Part shown: in pieces, positions 5,230 through 6,071 of the stretch
Numbering within the stretch: position 1 is the first letter of the stretch
Layout: every line of letters starts with the position of its first letter
NCBI GenBank assembly: GCA_016764415.1
Contig: JAESRY010000050.1
Span: 1 to 6,071 of the forward strand
Reading direction: 5' to 3'
Source of the DNA: Cycloclasticus sp.
GTDB taxonomy: Bacteria > Pseudomonadota > Gammaproteobacteria > Methylococcales > Cycloclasticaceae
Length of the DNA: 6,071 nucleotides
The notes under the pieces: model-generated
The model's database searches: none
Told to the model about the DNA's origin: nothing
The model's input: only the letters and a program-made list of their open reading frames with translations
Made by a program: the position numbers and the translations under genes

Positions 5230-6071
5230 ATGTTACGAATACAATTAAGCGCGCTGGCTCTTGTCAGCATACTTGCAGCCTCTACTACACATGCAACTAA
5301 CCTCAATTTAAGCCCCGTACCCCTGTTCTTAGGGGGTGCTGTGGAACCAAACATTATGTTTACCTTGGATGATTCGGGTTCAATGCACTGGGAAAATATG
5401 CCGGATGATAATTGGACTTTCTTCATTTACCCGCGAGCTAATAATGTGTATGGACCTTCTAATTATGGCAATTTTGTGCCTGTTTTTTCAGATATTACGT
5501 ATAGCGTCAGAATAAGAAGTGGTGACATCAATAAGGTTTATTACAACCCGTCTACTGTTTATAGGCCATGGTCAAATGCAACAGGTATTTCAATGGGCGA
5601 TGTGGACGTCACCTGCGCTCCCCATAACCCGTTCGACACAGCTAAAGGCTGCAGAGACTTAACAGTAAACAATATAGAAACGGCGAACTGGGAAACATAC
5701 AATGGCGATGGCACAACATTTCCTGGTTCTGTAACCACCGAAAGTAATGTAAGTAAAACATTCTGGCCAGCCGTATATTACAATTACCAAGGCGGGGATC
5801 CATGGACTGTTGCTAATTATCAGAAGATTGAAATTATGCCAGCAACTGCAACTTATACAACCAGCGCCTCAAGAACAAACTGCGCAACAGCACCGATCTG
5901 CACTTACGCTGAAGAAATTCAAAACTTTGCCAACTGGTATAGCTATTACCGCTCGCGTGTACTCACTGCCCGGGCGGGCATAGGCAGAGCCTTTGCAAAC
6001 CAGGGTACTAATATTCGTGTTGGTTTCGCCGCTCTCAACGTTGGCTCGCGAACCATTGATGGTGTAACAAG
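5230..6071 (+). CDS. pilY1: Type IV pilus tip adhesin / biogenesis factor PilY1, N-terminal part (partial at right edge)
   Basis: PilY1 is a large secreted protein at the pilus tip that acts in adhesion, surface sensing and priming of pilus assembly. The visible 280 codons are open to the window edge; family members usually exceed 1,000 residues, so the C-terminal beta-propeller lies outside. A Sec-type signal peptide covers about residues 1-22 (MLRIQLSALALVSILAAS, cleavage near THA). NIMFTLDDSGSM (41-52) is the first strand and MIDAS motif of a von Willebrand A-like domain (D47-x-S49-x-S51). NKVYYNPSTVYRPW (101-114) and NFANWYSYYRSRVLTARAGIGRAF (232-255) are characteristic of PilY1. About 175 residues lie between the MIDAS strand and this helix, carrying C129, C141, C218 and C224, probably two disulfides. 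It follows pilX by 2 nt with its own strong ribosome binding site, in the standard pilX-pilY1 order. Confidence 0.95.
   Translation, partial: MLRIQLSALALVSILAASTTHATNLNLSPVPLFLGGAVEPNIMFTLDDSGSMHWENMPDDNWTFFIYPRANNVYGPSNYGNFVPVFSDITYSVRIRSGDINKVYYNPSTVYRPWSNATGISMGDVDVTCAPHNPFDTAKGCRDLTVNNIETANWETYNGDGTTFPGSVTTESNVSKTFWPAVYYNYQGGDPWTVANYQKIEIMPATATYTTSASRTNCATAPICTYAEEIQNFANWYSYYRSRVLTARAGIGRAFANQGTNIRVGFAALNVGSRTIDGVT

Noticed and set aside
5076..5426. Minus-strand open frame of 116 codons across the pilX-pilY1 junction
   Set aside because: It runs opposite two well-supported genes and the pilY1 ribosome binding site. Its hydrophobic stretch is only the complement of the signal-peptide and start region; nothing suggests a real gene.
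1..6071. CRISPR array, insertion sequence, tRNA, phage-defence or other accessory system
   Set aside because: No regularly spaced repeats, transposase-like frame, terminal inverted repeats or tRNA-like fold was seen. Genes fill nearly all of the window, and all of them belong to the type IV pilus pathway or are yggS.

Overview
The window is a type IV pilus (T4P) locus from a gammaproteobacterium. The PilT and PilU proteins, and the yggS/pilT divergent pair, resemble the Pseudomonas-type arrangement. However, base composition looks moderately AT-rich (mid-40s % GC by eye), which suggests a marine or otherwise lower-GC relative rather than Pseudomonas itself. The genus cannot be fixed from this sequence alone.

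Layout: (1) 1-234, minus strand, the 5' part of yggS (PLP homeostasis protein), running off the left edge. (2) 235-356, a divergent intergenic region holding a perfect 10-bp palindrome and a weak candidate promoter for pilT. (3) 357-2530, plus strand, pilT and pilU, the two retraction ATPases, 20 bp apart. (4) 2531-2609, a short gap with a stem-loop formed around the pilU stop codon and a candidate promoter lying very close to the next start. (5) 2610-5227, a tightly packed minor-pilin operon fimT(U)-pilV-pilW-pilX with gaps of 1-2 nt or a 4-nt overlap. (6) 5230-6071, the start of pilY1, open at the right edge. The usual next gene, pilE, would lie outside the window.

How the genes work together: FimT/U, PilV, PilW and PilX are prepilins. 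In the Pseudomonas model they form a priming and tip complex with the large secreted adhesin PilY1, which starts pilus assembly and sits at the pilus tip. PilT and PilU power pilus depolymerisation and retraction from the cytoplasmic face of the inner membrane, driving twitching motility, surface sensing and, in competent species, DNA uptake. Having the retraction motors next to the tip complex is the main organisational point: in P. aeruginosa these two sets sit at distant loci.

I see no mobile element, CRISPR array, RNA gene or evidence of a wholly new system. The points most worth checking are the GRxR DNA-binding signature in the only GspH-type pilin present, the EF-hand-like loops in the minor pilins, the stem-loop at the pilU stop, the possible leaderless fimT start, and the alternation of strong and absent ribosome binding sites along the operon.
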